Source: Halobacillus halophilus | GTDB lineage: Bacteria; Bacillota; Bacilli; Bacillales; Halobacillaceae | Direction: 5' to 3' | Length of the DNA: 64,000 nucleotides | Assembly (NCBI RefSeq): GCF_020171985.1 | Contig: NZ_JAIVAL010000002.1 | Location: 124,001 to 188,000 of the forward strand | In this document: piece by piece, positions 63,482 through 64,000 of the stretch | Layout: the number at the start of each line of letters is the position of its first letter | How positions within the stretch are numbered: position 1 is the first letter of the stretch | The notes under the pieces: model-generated | Databases searched by the model: none | Seen by the model: only the letters and a program-made list of their open reading frames with translations | Told to the model about the DNA's origin: nothing | Translations under genes and position numbers: made by a program

Positions 63482-64000
63482 TTAAGATATTTTCTTCTTA
63501 AAGAATTGGTGAAGCTGGTTAGATACATAATTCTTGATCTCTTCTTCTTCCTCTTTTTCAAACACTCTTATAATTTCAGGCTCCTCAATAAGCAGGGAAC
63601 TTAAGAAACTGATAACTTCCAATCCTTCCTTACTCATGTCCTGAGGGGCAAGCATAAGGATAAGAACGGACGAAGACATCATTTCACCATCCATCCCGAC
63701 AACCTGGACGGCTTCGCTCAGCTTGATGATAGTGAAAGATGGCTCATAAATCGCTGGCTTCCTGGTGTGATACAAAGTAAGAGTGGTTCCAGGAATCCCG
63801 AGTCCTCCCACCGTTTCTCTGTTCACTAAGGCTTCCGTTATGGATTCCGCTTCTGTCAGCATGTTTTTATTCTGTAACGTGAGGCATGCATCATAGAGAA
63901 TTTCTTTTTTTGATAAACCTGAATAACTAAATACACCTAATCCGTTTAATAACTGTCCAACGGTTGCAGCGTAACGTTGAATTCCGCCTACAGAATCCTG
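63482..64000 (-). CDS. mtlR: MtlR-type PRD transcriptional activator, C-terminal part, runs off window
   Basis: The frame is open to the window edge; 172 C-terminal residues are visible, beginning QDSVGGIQRYAATVG. They form the EIIA(Mtl)-like domain of PTS-regulated activators (GLGIPGTTLTLYHTRKP with the histidine site, then LMLAPQDMSKEGLEVISFLSSLL). The DNA-binding and PRD domains lie outside. The gene adjoins mtlF, as in Bacillus-type mtl operons. Mannitol control by phosphorylation is expected. Confidence 0.9.
   Translation of the reverse strand, partial: QDSVGGIQRYAATVGQLLNGLGVFSYSGLSKKEILYDACLTLQNKNMLTEAESITEALVNRETVGGLGIPGTTLTLYHTRKPAIYEPSFTIIKLSEAVQVVGMDGEMMSSSVLILMLAPQDMSKEGLEVISFLSSLLIEEPEIIRVFEKEEEEEIKNYVSNQLHQFFKKKIS

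Noticed and set aside
1-64000. CRISPR array, insertion sequence with transposase, toxin-antitoxin or defence island
   Set aside because: No regular direct repeats with spacers and no transposase, nuclease or toxin families were seen.

Overview
The window looks like chromosome from a Bacillaceae bacterium, probably a halotolerant or halophilic one near Halobacillus or Pontibacillus. This rests on Bacillus-type gene sets (SipW/TasA module, SigY operon, TRAP-type trp leader, BshB2, YczE, PepF, TypA, mtl operon), strong AGGAGG ribosome binding sites with frequent GTG/TTG starts, and acidic proteins. The species is an inference. I saw no rRNA, tRNA, CRISPR array, transposase or prophage.

Layout. 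1-3651 (minus): a secreted matrix module, with a Glu/Lys-rich membrane-anchored protein, a SipW-type signal peptidase, a TasA/CalY-type protein and the 5' two thirds of a thermolysin-like protease. 4284-6812 (minus): an orphan NarL-type response regulator and a sodium:solute symporter. 7168-13932 (minus): trpEDCFBA plus a glutamine amidotransferase gene. The leader carries 11 GAG/UAG triplets (TRAP site) and a hairpin that can hide the trpE ribosome binding site. 14989-18512 (plus): a sigY-type ECF sigma operon with anti-sigma genes, a YbjQ-family gene and an ABC exporter. 18652-30575: housekeeping and stress genes (SDR, lipoproteins, MscS, UvrD-type helicase, old yellow enzyme, PAS-STAS protein, MsrA, a MutS2 relative without Smr). 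30601-31040: a gene-free stretch dense in long inverted pairings, proposed as a structured RNA. 31064-34766 (minus): nadE, a cysteine hydrolase, an acyltransferase, an SDR and a 42-codon gene. 34883-36669 (plus): a yybP-ykoY manganese riboswitch, a half-length Spo0M/arrestin-like gene and a TerC-family transporter.

36755-48778 is the metabolic centre. A minus-strand operon (class I aminotransferase, thiamine-diphosphate decarboxylase, aldehyde dehydrogenase, L-lysine 6-dehydrogenase) faces away from a plus-strand pair (class III CoA-transferase, glutaryl-CoA-dehydrogenase-like enzyme). Together they spell a nearly complete route: lysine, aminoadipate semialdehyde, 2-aminoadipate, 2-oxoadipate, glutarate semialdehyde, glutarate, glutaryl-CoA, crotonyl-CoA. 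A YjiH-family transporter and a class III aminotransferase lie next to it.

49088-64000: lipocalin-like protein, Bcr/CflA efflux, YczE-like protein, an amidase with one SLH repeat and no signal peptide, BshB2, a two-YtkA-domain lipoprotein, TypA, RluA-family synthase, SRPBCC protein, pterin dehydratase, PepF, a PilZ protein, and mtlD, mtlF and the 3' part of mtlR.

Seven copies of one intergenic repeat family (about 190-700 bp, inverted ends, nested hairpin modules) are spread across the window, always between genes. Two copies carry the same 122-bp inner insert at the same point.
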